From Chitinophagaceae bacterium (lineage in GTDB: Bacteria > Bacteroidota > Bacteroidia > Chitinophagales > Chitinophagaceae): 5,518 nucleotides of DNA. Under the pieces are notes generated by a model. That model worked only from the letters and a program-made list of their open reading frames with translations. It had not been told where the DNA came from and made no database searches. Made by a program: the position numbers and the translations under genes. Of the stretch, positions 1 through 5,284 are shown piece by piece. How positions within the stretch are numbered: position 1 is the first letter of the stretch; every line of letters starts with the position of its first letter. The DNA lies in contig JAHEZB010000199.1 of the NCBI GenBank assembly GCA_023251285.1, forward strand, positions 1 to 5,518, read 5' to 3'.

Positions 1-1338
1 TGCAAATTTTTCCGTAGCGGTCATTTGTTCAAAATCCAGTTGCTGATTCACCGTTAGAGGAGGAAGGCGGCTTTCACTTCCAAAGGCTGTATTGTCACCA
101 TCGTCGTCATCATTACCTTCATTATATATTTTTAAAAAACCATCAAATTTCAATACTTCGCCACTTGCGGTCAACTCATCATCTACTGTGCTTATTTTTA
201 TTTTTGCAGTGGTTTTTTCAAGAATCGCATCGCTCATCTGGCTGGCGATGGTTCGTTTCCAGATGAGTTCATAAAGCCTTGAGGTCTCCACATCATTGAT
301 CCTGCTTTCACTCATGTCTGTCGGCCGAATCGCCTCGTGCGCTTCCTGGGCGCTTTCATTCTTATTTTTAAAATTCCGCAACTGCAGATATTTTTCACCA
401 TAGTTTTTTAGTACCTCATTTTTTATCTGTTCTTTTGCTGTTGCGCTTAGGTTTACACTGTCTGTACGCATGTAGGTGATCTTTCCGCTTTCATATAGCT
501 TTTGTGCAAGCAACATGGTTTTACTTACGCCGTAGCCCAATTTACGGCTTGCTTCCTGTTGCAAAGTAGAAGTAGTAAAAGGCGCTGCAGAAGTACGTTT
601 TGCCGGTTTTACAATAATATCTTTAACTGAATAAGTAGCGTTTTTGCATCTCGACAGAAAATCTTCTGCGGCTTCAATAGTTCTTGTTCCTCCATCTTCT
701 GCTTTAAAAGAAATTCTTTTTGCGGTTGCGTCGGTTGCAGCAAGAGAAGCTTCGATTTTAAAACTGCTTGTAGCAACAAATTGATTAATTTCTCTTTCGC
801 GTTCTGCAATTAATTTTACGGCAACGCTTTGCACTCTTCCGGCGCTCAATCCGCCTTTCATTCCTATTTTCCGCCACAAAACCGGTGAAAGTTCAAAACC
901 TACAAGCCTGTCCAAAACCCTTCTGGCCTGTTGGGAATTTACCAGGTTCATATCAATAAGACGCGGATTTTGAACCGCCGCATTTATGGCCGGCTTGGTT
1001 ATTTCGTGAAAAACAATCCGTTTGGTAGTATTTACATCGAGGCCTAAAACCTGCGCCAGGTGCCAGCTGATGCTTTCTCCTTCACGATCCTCATCCGATG
1101 CAAGCCATACTGTATCTGCTTTTTTTGAAAGTTGCTTTAAATCCCGAACCACTTTTAGTTTATCATCGGGTATTTTATAGCGGGGGGTAAAATTGTTATT
1201 AATATCGATACCCATATCGTCTTTTTCAAGGTCACGAATATGTCCATAAGAACTCTTTACTTCGAAATCCTTTCCGAGAATTTTTTCTATTGTTTTTGCT
1301 TTTGCCGGAGATTCTACTATCAACAAATTTTTAGCCAT
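1..1338 (-). CDS. topA: DNA topoisomerase I (type IA), N-terminal 446 codons, cut by window edge
   Basis: Type IA topoisomerase, which relaxes negative supercoils by cutting one strand and passing the other through the break. The reading frame is open from ATG at 1338 to the left edge without interruption. The TOPRIM domain (about residues 3-115) shows IVESPAKAKTIE with the catalytic glutamate E9, and the metal-binding D82-x-D84-x-E86 in ASDEDREGES. The central domain contains SAGRVQSVAVKLI (165-177), the active-site tyrosine Y289 in ITYMRTDS, and QEAHEAIRPT (331-340). A short acidic run (D410-D413, D415) follows FDGFLKIYNEG; I regard it as family variation. The rest of the central domain and the C-terminal zinc-finger or basic region lie outside the window. 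The start is fixed by the standard N-terminus MAKNLLIVES; no Shine-Dalgarno site precedes it, as is usual in Bacteroidota. The gene is divergent from its neighbour at 1650. Confidence 0.98.
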   Translation of the reverse strand, partial: MAKNLLIVESPAKAKTIEKILGKDFEVKSSYGHIRDLEKDDMGIDINNNFTPRYKIPDDKLKVVRDLKQLSKKADTVWLASDEDREGESISWHLAQVLGLDVNTTKRIVFHEITKPAINAAVQNPRLIDMNLVNSQQARRVLDRLVGFELSPVLWRKIGMKGGLSAGRVQSVAVKLIAEREREINQFVATSSFKIEASLAATDATAKRISFKAEDGGTRTIEAAEDFLSRCKNATYSVKDIIVKPAKRTSAAPFTTSTLQQEASRKLGYGVSKTMLLAQKLYESGKITYMRTDSVNLSATAKEQIKNEVLKNYGEKYLQLRNFKNKNESAQEAHEAIRPTDMSESRINDVETSRLYELIWKRTIASQMSDAILEKTTAKIKISTVDDELTASGEVLKFDGFLKIYNEGNDDDDGDNTAFGSESRLPPLTVNQQLDFEQMTATEKFA

Positions 1339-1414
1339 AATATCTTTATTTTTTCCAATTCCACCTGATCTTATTTTCAGAATTTTCCAATATCCGAAAT
1401 TTTTACTGAGGTTG

Positions 1415-1422
1415 CAATATTA
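1415..1422 (-). promoter_or_regulatory. Weak candidate -7 box for topA
   Basis: On the minus strand this reads TAATATTG, one mismatch from the Bacteroidota -7 consensus TAnnTTTG. It lies about 77 bp before the topA start. The -33 region has only TTTC (1440-1443) instead of TTTG, so support is poor; it is listed because I saw no better candidate upstream of topA. Confidence 0.25.
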
Positions 1423-1457
1423 GTTTAAAAATTAAAAATGAAATTTTAAATAGAAAA

Positions 1458-1488
1458 TTTGTTTTGTAGAATGCGTTTTTTATCTTTG
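1458..1488 (+). promoter_or_regulatory. Bacteroidota-type promoter for the DUF2520 gene
   Basis: TTTG at 1458-1461 is followed after 19 bp by TATCTTTG at 1481-1488, a full match to the TTTG...TAnnTTTG promoter known from Bacteroides and Flavobacterium. Transcription would begin near 1493-1495, giving a leader of about 155 nt before the ATG at 1650. The assignment rests on the motif and spacing only. Confidence 0.65.
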
Positions 1489-1649
1489 AACTCCCTCCAA
1501 TGATAACATTTTCGTTTTTTTAATAACGCCAGGTTTCCACCTAAGTTGTTTAGAAAAAATATTAATAATTAATGTTGCTAACATATTTTTTATAAGAAGA
1601 AAGCGTTATATCTTTTGTTGAAAAAATATTTAGTATTAAAAGTGTGAAA

Positions 1650-2417
1650 ATGAGAGTTGTAATGCTTGGTTCGGGAAACACTGCTACTGTATTGTGTCAT
1701 GTCATTTCAAAAGCCGGGCATGAAATAGTACAAGTAGTTAGCCGCGATGAAGAACATGCAAAAATGCTTGCGGATTCATATTCTGCAGCTACTGCTTCGT
1801 TATCTGTTTCTCATTTTTCTGACGCAGACATTTATATAGTTGCGCTCCACGATGCCGCCCTCGACCATATTGAAAAAATTAGCGCTTTAAAAAACAAATT
1901 TGTAGTTCATACTGCCGGCGCGGTTTCTATCAATTCCCTTAAAGACTGCTCGCAAACATATGGGGTTTTATACCCCATGCAATCACTTTCAAAATACAGC
2001 AATCACATTCCTGAAATTCCTTTTTTAGTAGATGGAAACAACCAGGAGGCTTTGCACCGGGTTTTAGGATTTGCAAAAACATTGTCGAACAATGTTATAG
2101 AAGCAAATGATGAACAAAGATTAAACTATAATGTAGCGGCTGTTTTTATTAATAATTTCAGCAATCATTTATATGCGCTCGCAGAAATATTTTGTCAAAA
2201 ACAAAGGTTGGATTTTAAAAATTTATTTCCGCTGATGGATGAAACTGTTCTTAGGGCAAAACAGGTTTCACCTTTCCTGACTCAAACCGGACCTGCAATG
2301 CGAGATGATATTTTTACATTGAACAGGCACCTGCAGGCGCTTGGCGCCAATCCGGAATTGAAATATCTGTATCTAAAACTTTCTGAAAGTATTATCAAAC
2401 TGCATGGGAAGAGGTAA
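1650..2417 (+). CDS. Rossmann-like and DUF2520 domain protein (putative NAD(P)-binding oxidoreductase)
   Basis: A 255-residue cytosolic protein with the two-domain plan of the Rossmann-like/DUF2520 family, which is distantly related to ketopantoate reductase and pyrroline-5-carboxylate reductase; its substrate is not known to me. The N-terminal Rossmann domain begins MRVVMLGSGNTA, with the dinucleotide loop G7-S-G9-N-T-A12. Family landmarks follow: HTAG at 87-90, YPMQS at 108-112, the helical DUF2520 part with INNFSNHL (167-174), and TGPAMRDD at 213-220 before a conserved-looking FTLNRHLQAL. ATG at 1650 was chosen over GTG at 1644, which would add only Met-Lys: the first beta strand normally starts right after the initiator, and ATG is the stronger codon. 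There is no Shine-Dalgarno site. The gene is monocistronic, with its own promoter upstream and a shared terminator downstream. The family call is firm; an enzymatic role is inferred from the fold. Confidence 0.9.
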   Translation: MRVVMLGSGNTATVLCHVISKAGHEIVQVVSRDEEHAKMLADSYSAATASLSVSHFSDADIYIVALHDAALDHIEKISALKNKFVVHTAGAVSINSLKDCSQTYGVLYPMQSLSKYSNHIPEIPFLVDGNNQEALHRVLGFAKTLSNNVIEANDEQRLNYNVAAVFINNFSNHLYALAEIFCQKQRLDFKNLFPLMDETVLRAKQVSPFLTQTGPAMRDDIFTLNRHLQALGANPELKYLYLKLSESIIKLHGKR

Positions 2418-2535
2418 GCGATTTTTGTTTCCAAAGTGAAAGAAGAATTGCGCTTATTTCTTCGTTTGTTGTTTCACAAAAGAGGTGTGGCAATTGAATT
2501 CATTATTATATTGTCCAATTTTTTGTCTACACAAT

Positions 2536-2571
2536 AAAAAAAACCGATGAAAATATTCCATCGGTCTTTTT
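2536..2571. terminator. Bidirectional intrinsic terminator between convergent genes
   Basis: A 7-bp stem, ACCGATG (2543-2549) with CATCGGT (2559-2565), encloses a 9-nt loop. An A-run lies on the left (2536-2543) and CTTTTT on the right (2566-2571), so both strands read as hairpin plus U-tract. It can end the plus-strand DUF2520 transcript and the minus-strand mdh transcript, whose stop codons lie 119 bp and 22 bp away. Confidence 0.85.
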
Positions 2572-2592
2572 AACGAGTTTCAATTAAAATCA

Positions 2593-3519
2593 TTATATCT
2601 GCAAAGCTGCATTCATATTTCTTACTGCATCTGCACTTTTATTAAACTTCGCCTGTTCTTCGTCATTTAATTTAAAATCAATAATTTTTTCCCAGCCATT
2701 TTTTCCAACCACTACAGGCACGCCGATACAAATATCTTTTTGCCCATATTCACCATCAAGCATCACGCAGCAGGGAATTAATCTCTTTTCATCACGCACT
2801 ATAGATTCCACTAAAAAAGCACCTGCTGCACCCGGAGCATACCATGCGCTGGTTCCTAAAAGTTTGGTTAGTGTAGCGCCACCAACCATGATATCCGCCG
2901 CTACTTTATTAAGCGTTTCTTCATCCAGCAAATTAGAAACAGGGGTTCCGTTGTACGTTGCCAATCTTGTCAAAGGGATCATGGTTGTATCTCCATGTCC
3001 TCCAATTACCACTGCCTGCAAATCCTGCGCAGAGCACTTCAAAGCTGTTGATAAAAAATATTTAAACCGTGCGCTGTCCAATGCTCCTCCCATTCCGATG
3101 ATCCTGTTTTTCGGCAAGCCACTTGATTTTAAAGCCAGGTAAGTCATCGTATCCATCGGATTACTGATCATAATAATAATTGCATCCGGAGATTGGTCGA
3201 GAATTTTTGTAGTTACATCTTTCACAATACCTGCATTGATACCGATCAATTCTTCCCGCGTCATTCCCGGCTTGCGTGGAATGCCGGAAGTGATTACCAC
3301 CACATTGCTTCCTGCGGTTTTAGAATAATCATTTGTGCTGCCAATGATTTTTGTATCGCTTCCCAGGAGGGTTGCACTTTGCATAAAATCCATTGCCTTT
3401 CCTTCGGTAATGCCTTCTTTGATGTCCAACATCACCAACTCTTCACACAGTTCTTTTCGTGCAATGTTGTCGGCACAGGTAGCGCCTACTGCACCGGCGC
3501 CTACTACAGTTACTTTCAT
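2593..3519 (-). CDS. mdh: Malate dehydrogenase (NAD-dependent, LDH-like type)
   Basis: Cytosolic TCA-cycle enzyme interconverting malate and oxaloacetate with NAD. It is 308 residues long, normal for the LDH-like bacterial MDH class. The Rossmann loop G7-A-G9-A-V-G12 is followed by D32 (MLDIKEG), an acidic residue that favours NAD over NADP. The mobile loop GIPRKPGMTREE (79-90) has R82 at the position that is Gln102 in lactate dehydrogenases; this arginine is the classic malate-specificity residue. R88, N120 (ISNP), D148 and R151 (ALDSARF) and the catalytic H175 (GGHGDT) are all present, so the enzyme should be active. The ATG at 3519 gives the standard MKVTVVGAG start. A perfect -7 box lies about 41 bp upstream. 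A thioredoxin-like gene on the same strand ends 92 bp upstream with no clear terminator between, so some read-through into mdh is possible. Confidence 0.98.
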   Translation of the reverse strand: MKVTVVGAGAVGATCADNIARKELCEELVMLDIKEGITEGKAMDFMQSATLLGSDTKIIGSTNDYSKTAGSNVVVITSGIPRKPGMTREELIGINAGIVKDVTTKILDQSPDAIIIMISNPMDTMTYLALKSSGLPKNRIIGMGGALDSARFKYFLSTALKCSAQDLQAVVIGGHGDTTMIPLTRLATYNGTPVSNLLDEETLNKVAADIMVGGATLTKLLGTSAWYAPGAAGAFLVESIVRDEKRLIPCCVMLDGEYGQKDICIGVPVVVGKNGWEKIIDFKLNDEEQAKFNKSADAVRNMNAALQI

Positions 3520-3559
3520 TTTTTTATTTGTATTTATTTTGAAAAAAATTGTTACCGCT

Positions 3560-3567
3560 CAAAGGTA
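3560..3567 (-). promoter_or_regulatory. -7 box of the mdh promoter
   Basis: The minus strand reads TACCTTTG, a perfect TAnnTTTG match, predicting a start near 3555 and an A-rich leader of about 35 nt. No clear TTTG lies at the -33 distance (about 3585-3591), so the upstream half is weak. Confidence 0.6.
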
Positions 3568-3576
3568 ATTAAATGT

Positions 3577-3604
3577 TTGAAGGTTAAAGATTGAACATTG
3601 AAGG
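3577..3604. repeat. Degenerate 7-bp tandem repeat (4 units)
   Basis: Four consecutive heptamers: TTGAAGG, TTAAAGA, TTGAACA, TTGAAGG. They sit between the stop of the thioredoxin-like gene and the mdh -7 box, over the expected -33 area. A second heptamer array of similar composition lies at 5350-5391. Their function is unknown; slippage-derived spacer DNA is the simplest reading. Confidence 0.55.
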
Positions 3605-3611
3605 TCAGCTT

Positions 3612-4118
3612 TTATTCCATCGCCTTCCAAACATCTTCGAGATTGATTGGGCCGCTAAACGAGTTTACATACTTACCTTTTTTATCATACACCACCAGTT
3701 TTGGGTACATTTGAACTTCATAGTAAGGCAGAAAAAAATCTTTTCTATCCCAGGCCACAGTTATTTGTGGATAATCAGCCAGTTTAAACATTTTGTAAAA
3801 AGAGATCAGTTCGTTGTAAGGCAACCAAGTTACCATCAGGATTTGTGTGTTTTTAAAATGATCAATATTTTTCACCAATTCTCTTGTTTCATTTTGACAA
3901 TGACCGCATTCAGGGCTGAAAATCATTAATAATGTTGGCTCATTTTTCTTCAAGTCTTTCTGTGTAAAAGCAGTGCTGTCGGGAGCTTTATAAACGGTAA
4001 AGTCAGGGAAAGAAGGATTCAGAACATAGGCAGGAGTTTTTTCTGCTGCTGCATTCGTTTGAGAAAATGCGGAATAACAAAAAAGAAATGCAGCAAGAAT
4101 AAAAAGTAGTTTTTTCAT
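3612..4118 (-). CDS. Secreted thioredoxin-like (redoxin/TlpA-type) protein, CGHC active site
   Basis: A 168-residue protein with an N-terminal signal peptide: two lysines, a hydrophobic core to about residue 15, then AFS|Q, a cleavage context common in Bacteroidota. The mature part is a thioredoxin fold: strand LLMIFSPE, then C71-G-H-C74 (the PDI-like CxxC pair) at the start of a helix, and a probable cis-proline P139 in QMYPKLVVYDKKGK. It probably reduces or exchanges disulfides in the periplasm; the partner is unknown. The segment of about 30 residues between signal and fold (with TVYKAPDSTAF, 41-51) is nearly identical in the paralogue at 4766-5269. ATG at 4118 is the only sensible start, and the paralogue starts at the aligned position. 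A candidate promoter lies 15-22 bp upstream. mdh lies downstream on the same strand. The fold is secure; the specific role is not. Confidence 0.88.
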   Translation of the reverse strand: MKKLLFILAAFLFCYSAFSQTNAAAEKTPAYVLNPSFPDFTVYKAPDSTAFTQKDLKKNEPTLLMIFSPECGHCQNETRELVKNIDHFKNTQILMVTWLPYNELISFYKMFKLADYPQITVAWDRKDFFLPYYEVQMYPKLVVYDKKGKYVNSFSGPINLEDVWKAME

Positions 4119-4132
4119 CAGTAAATTTTTTA

Positions 4133-4140
4133 TAAAACTA
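4133..4140 (-). promoter_or_regulatory. Candidate -7 box of the thioredoxin-like gene at 3612-4118
   Basis: The minus strand reads TAGTTTTA, one mismatch (final G to A) from TAnnTTTG. The same element, with the following TATAAAAA and ACT next to the start codon, occurs before the paralogue (5285-5292), so it is conserved between duplicates. No -33 TTG was found. The implied leader is only about 10 nt. Confidence 0.4.
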
Positions 4141-4380
4141 ATAAAAAAGTAAACAGGTGAAAATGTAATGAGGATTTTAGGAATTTATTTGCATGCAGTT
4201 CTCTCACTTTATTTATTGGTAATTCAAATTTTAGCCTCCAATCGTTCCAACAAACGAAGTTTAAAGCCGGATTTGTAGTTTGATATAACGAATATAAGTA
4301 GTAATTGTTCGGTTTTTTGACATCGTAAAATTACTTTTTAGACAGTATATTCAATAGTGATAAAAATTAGCAGTTACGCT
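4141..4380. other. Intergenic spacer, no supported gene
   Basis: AT-rich DNA between the promoter of the thioredoxin-like gene and the ncRNA promoter. It contains one small plus-strand ORF (4168-4278, 36 codons, hydrophobic then basic) without promoter or translation signals, and an 8-bp palindrome TGCATGCA (4190-4197). Nothing else stands out. Confidence 0.6.
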
Positions 4381-4381
4381 C

Positions 4382-4412
4382 TTGCGCACGGTAGTCAGTC
4401 ACCCTATCTTTG
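4382..4412 (+). promoter_or_regulatory. Promoter of the candidate ncRNA
   Basis: TATCTTTG (4405-4412) matches TAnnTTTG perfectly and is identical to the -7 box at 1481-1488. TTG (4382-4384) lies 20 bp upstream, slightly wider than the usual spacing. The predicted start, about 5-6 nt downstream (4417-4418), falls on the first base of the long helix of the ncRNA, which supports the assignment. No protein-coding gene follows on this strand. Confidence 0.65.
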
Positions 4413-4455
4413 CACCAGAAGTTGATTGATGTTCAACAAACATTGATCTAAAAGA

Positions 4456-4675
4456 AATCCAAATCCATTGAAAATATCGTATCCTTAATCCTTTGAAAGA
4501 GTCCGTGAGGACAGAAAACCTAAAAATCCGATATCAGTCAACTTCTTTTTTTTTTAATCCGATACCTGAGAAAAATATATATTCCGATGAAAACCTGCTG
4601 TAACAAGCGTTGAAATTTGAATCCTGAAAAACATTACCCCAGGCTAAAATTATTAAAGGGCTTCTGTATTAATCC
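4456..4675 (+). repeat. Dispersed AATCC motif array inside the ncRNA
   Basis: AATCC starts at 4456, 4462, 4487, 4525, 4556, 4620 and 4671, with variants GTATCC (4479) and ATTCC (4581). Several extend to a longer form: AATCCATTGAAAA (4462), AATCCTTTGAAAG (4487), ATTCCGATGAAAA (4581) and AATCCTGAAAA (4620). AATCCGATA occurs at both 4525-4533 and 4556-4564. From base composition I would expect well under one AATCC in 220 bp. Confidence 0.6.
4530..4555 (+). terminator. 3' arm of long helix plus T10, possible early terminator of the ncRNA
   Basis: The right arm (4530-4545) pairs with the first 16 transcribed bases (4418-4433) and is followed at once by ten T residues. This would release an RNA of about 138 nt whose two ends are base-paired. 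The loop is unusually large (96 nt) for a terminator, so it may instead be a structural domain of a longer RNA. Confidence 0.45.
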
Positions 4676-4691
4676 ACAGAAGCCTTTTTTT
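4655..4691 (+). terminator. Strong intrinsic terminator of the plus-strand ncRNA
   Basis: GGCTTCTGT (4659-4667) pairs perfectly with ACAGAAGCC (4676-4684), extended by a G-U and A-U pairs. The loop is 8 nt and contains AATCC. The stem is followed by seven T residues (4685-4691). On the minus strand the tail is CCCTTTAATA, a poorer U-tract, so the main direction is plus. Confidence 0.88.
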
Positions 4692-4745
4692 ATGCCCGGC
4701 GGCATTTCTGCCAAACAAAGCATTGTTTCTTATTGAAGCTTTTAG

Positions 4746-4787
4746 AAAAAAGACGATTCTTCCTTTTACAATTCTGCCAAAATCGTC
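4746..4787 (-). terminator. Terminator overlapping the 3' end of the thioredoxin-like gene at 4766
   Basis: On the minus strand GACGATT (4787-4781) pairs with AATCGTC (4758-4752), followed by six T residues (4751-4746). The upstream arm lies in codons 161-163 and the stop codon is in the 22-nt loop, so the coding end doubles as half of the terminator. Confidence 0.6.
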
Positions 4788-5269
4788 TCCGGTTTTACAT
4801 CTCCTTCAAACGATTTTTTGAATTTTCCTTTTTTATCATACACAAAAATCGAGGGCAGGTTCCTTACTTTAAAAAATACCGGGAAGAAAAATTTTGTATC
4901 TCTTGCCATGGTGATTTGTGGGTAATCAGCAATTTTATAATGATGATAAAATGCAATCATTTCTTCCCACGGCAAATAAGTAACCATTACGATTTGAGTG
5001 TTTTTAAATTTATTAATATTCTTTGTCAACATTTCTGTTTCACGTTGGCAATGCTCACAATCAGGACTGAAAATGATAAAAATGGTATTCTTCTTTTTGT
5101 GTAAATTATCTCTTGTAAAAGCGGTGCTGTCAGGCGCTTTGTATAGGGTGAATTCAGGAATGGTAGGAAAACGCAAATATACAGGCGTATCTTCTGTCTT
5201 GACGGTTGTTTGCGAAAAAGCGGAGCAGGAAATAAAAATGGTTGTGATGATAATTAGTAAGTGTTTCAA
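4766..5269 (-). CDS. Secreted thioredoxin-like protein, CEHC active site, TTG start
   Basis: A 167-residue paralogue of the protein at 3612-4118, aligning without gaps with about 87 identical residues by hand count. Signal peptide: Lys-His, a hydrophobic core, then SAFS|Q at 16-20. C15 (FISC) could conceivably be lipidated, but the context is not a canonical lipobox. The thioredoxin fold shows the strand IFIIFSPD, then C71-E-H-C74, and a probable cis-proline P139 in RNLPSIFVYDKKGK. A role in periplasmic thiol-disulfide exchange is inferred, as for the paralogue. The start is TTG at 5269: an in-frame TAA lies at 5284-5282, the next Met is residue 80, and TTG aligns exactly with the ATG of the paralogue. 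TTG suggests lower translation. A promoter-like TAGCTTTA lies 16-23 bp upstream and a terminator overlaps the stop. The ncRNA on the other strand lies downstream, between the two paralogues. Confidence 0.85.
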   Translation of the reverse strand: MKHLLIIITTIFISCSAFSQTTVKTEDTPVYLRFPTIPEFTLYKAPDSTAFTRDNLHKKKNTIFIIFSPDCEHCQRETEMLTKNINKFKNTQIVMVTYLPWEEMIAFYHHYKIADYPQITMARDTKFFFPVFFKVRNLPSIFVYDKKGKFKKSFEGDVKPETILAEL

Positions 5270-5284
5270 GAGTAAAAATTTTTA

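Larger units (their letters stand above)
1339..1649. other. Divergent intergenic spacer between topA and the DUF2520 gene
   Basis: This 311-bp AT-rich spacer contains no convincing ORF on either strand. It holds a good plus-strand promoter (1458-1488) and only a weak minus-strand candidate for topA. A 9-bp direct repeat TTTTCCAAT occurs at 1351-1359 and 1383-1391, inside the probable topA leader; its meaning is unknown. The stretch 1489-1649 would be the roughly 150-nt leader of the plus-strand gene. I saw no riboswitch-like structure or terminator in it. Confidence 0.7.
4417..4691 (+). ncRNA. Candidate noncoding RNA of unknown family (about 140 or 275 nt)
   Basis: A plus-strand transcription unit with no credible coding content. 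A perfect -7 box ends at 4412. From 4418 the RNA can form a 16-bp helix, GAAGTTGATTGATGTT (4418-4433) with 4530-4545 (three G-U pairs, no mismatch), immediately followed by ten T residues (4546-4555). The roughly 96-nt interior is A-rich and mostly unpaired, apart from a hairpin GTCC-GTGA-GGAC (4501-4512) with a GNRA-type loop. A second, canonical terminator lies at 4655-4691. AATCC recurs seven times across the whole stretch. The RNA may end at about 4555 or continue to about 4691; the spread of AATCC across both parts favours a single long unit. The long closing helix recalls 6S-like RNAs, but I see no 6S rod or bulge pattern. It does not match what I know of tmRNA, RNase P RNA, SRP RNA or common riboswitches. 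The unit is well supported by its signals; its identity is unknown. Confidence 0.6.

Noticed and set aside
609..809. 66-codon minus-strand ORF inside topA
   Set aside because: Wrong frame within the continuous topA reading frame; rich in Leu, Lys and Gln, with no motif.
1644..1649. GTG at 1644 as start of the DUF2520 gene
   Set aside because: It adds only Met-Lys before the ATG at 1650, which gives the usual short lead into the first beta strand.
2436..2477. Nested inverted repeat GTGAAA...TTTCAC with GAAGAA...TTCTTC after the DUF2520 gene
   Set aside because: Asymmetric, AT-rich and without a T-run; the real terminator lies further on at 2536-2571.
3193..3594. Plus-strand ORFs of 77-133 codons opposite mdh, and similar ones opposite the thioredoxin-like genes and topA
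   Set aside because: They are antisense shadows of well-supported genes, with unlikely composition and no family resemblance.
3572..3599. AATGTT...AACATT inverted repeat as a terminator between the thioredoxin-like gene and mdh
   Set aside because: Only 6 weak pairs, a 16-nt loop and no U-tract; better explained by the heptamer repeat in the same place.
4495..4520. Hammerhead-ribozyme-like stretch: GAGTCCGTGAGGAC then AGAAAAC
   Set aside because: The stem-loop matches a classical hammerhead stem II, but that stem is not the conserved part. The required CUGANGA core is missing (TTGAAAGA instead), the GAAA box has an extra A, and no suitable cleavage site and stem arrangement is visible.
4561..4571. 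CCTGAGA-like bases reminiscent of a TPP riboswitch
   Set aside because: The other conserved TPP elements are absent and no gene lies downstream on that strand.
4456..4675. Csr/Rsm sponge RNA, since the complement of AATCC is GGATT and carries GGA
   Set aside because: GGA would be on the minus strand, where there is no promoter for such an RNA; the promoter and terminator both point to the plus strand. CsrA is also generally not found in Bacteroidota.
4417..4691. Retron-type msr/msd RNA, because the ends of the first domain are complementary
   Set aside because: No reverse transcriptase gene is present on the plus strand downstream, and the msr/msd layout is not recognisable.
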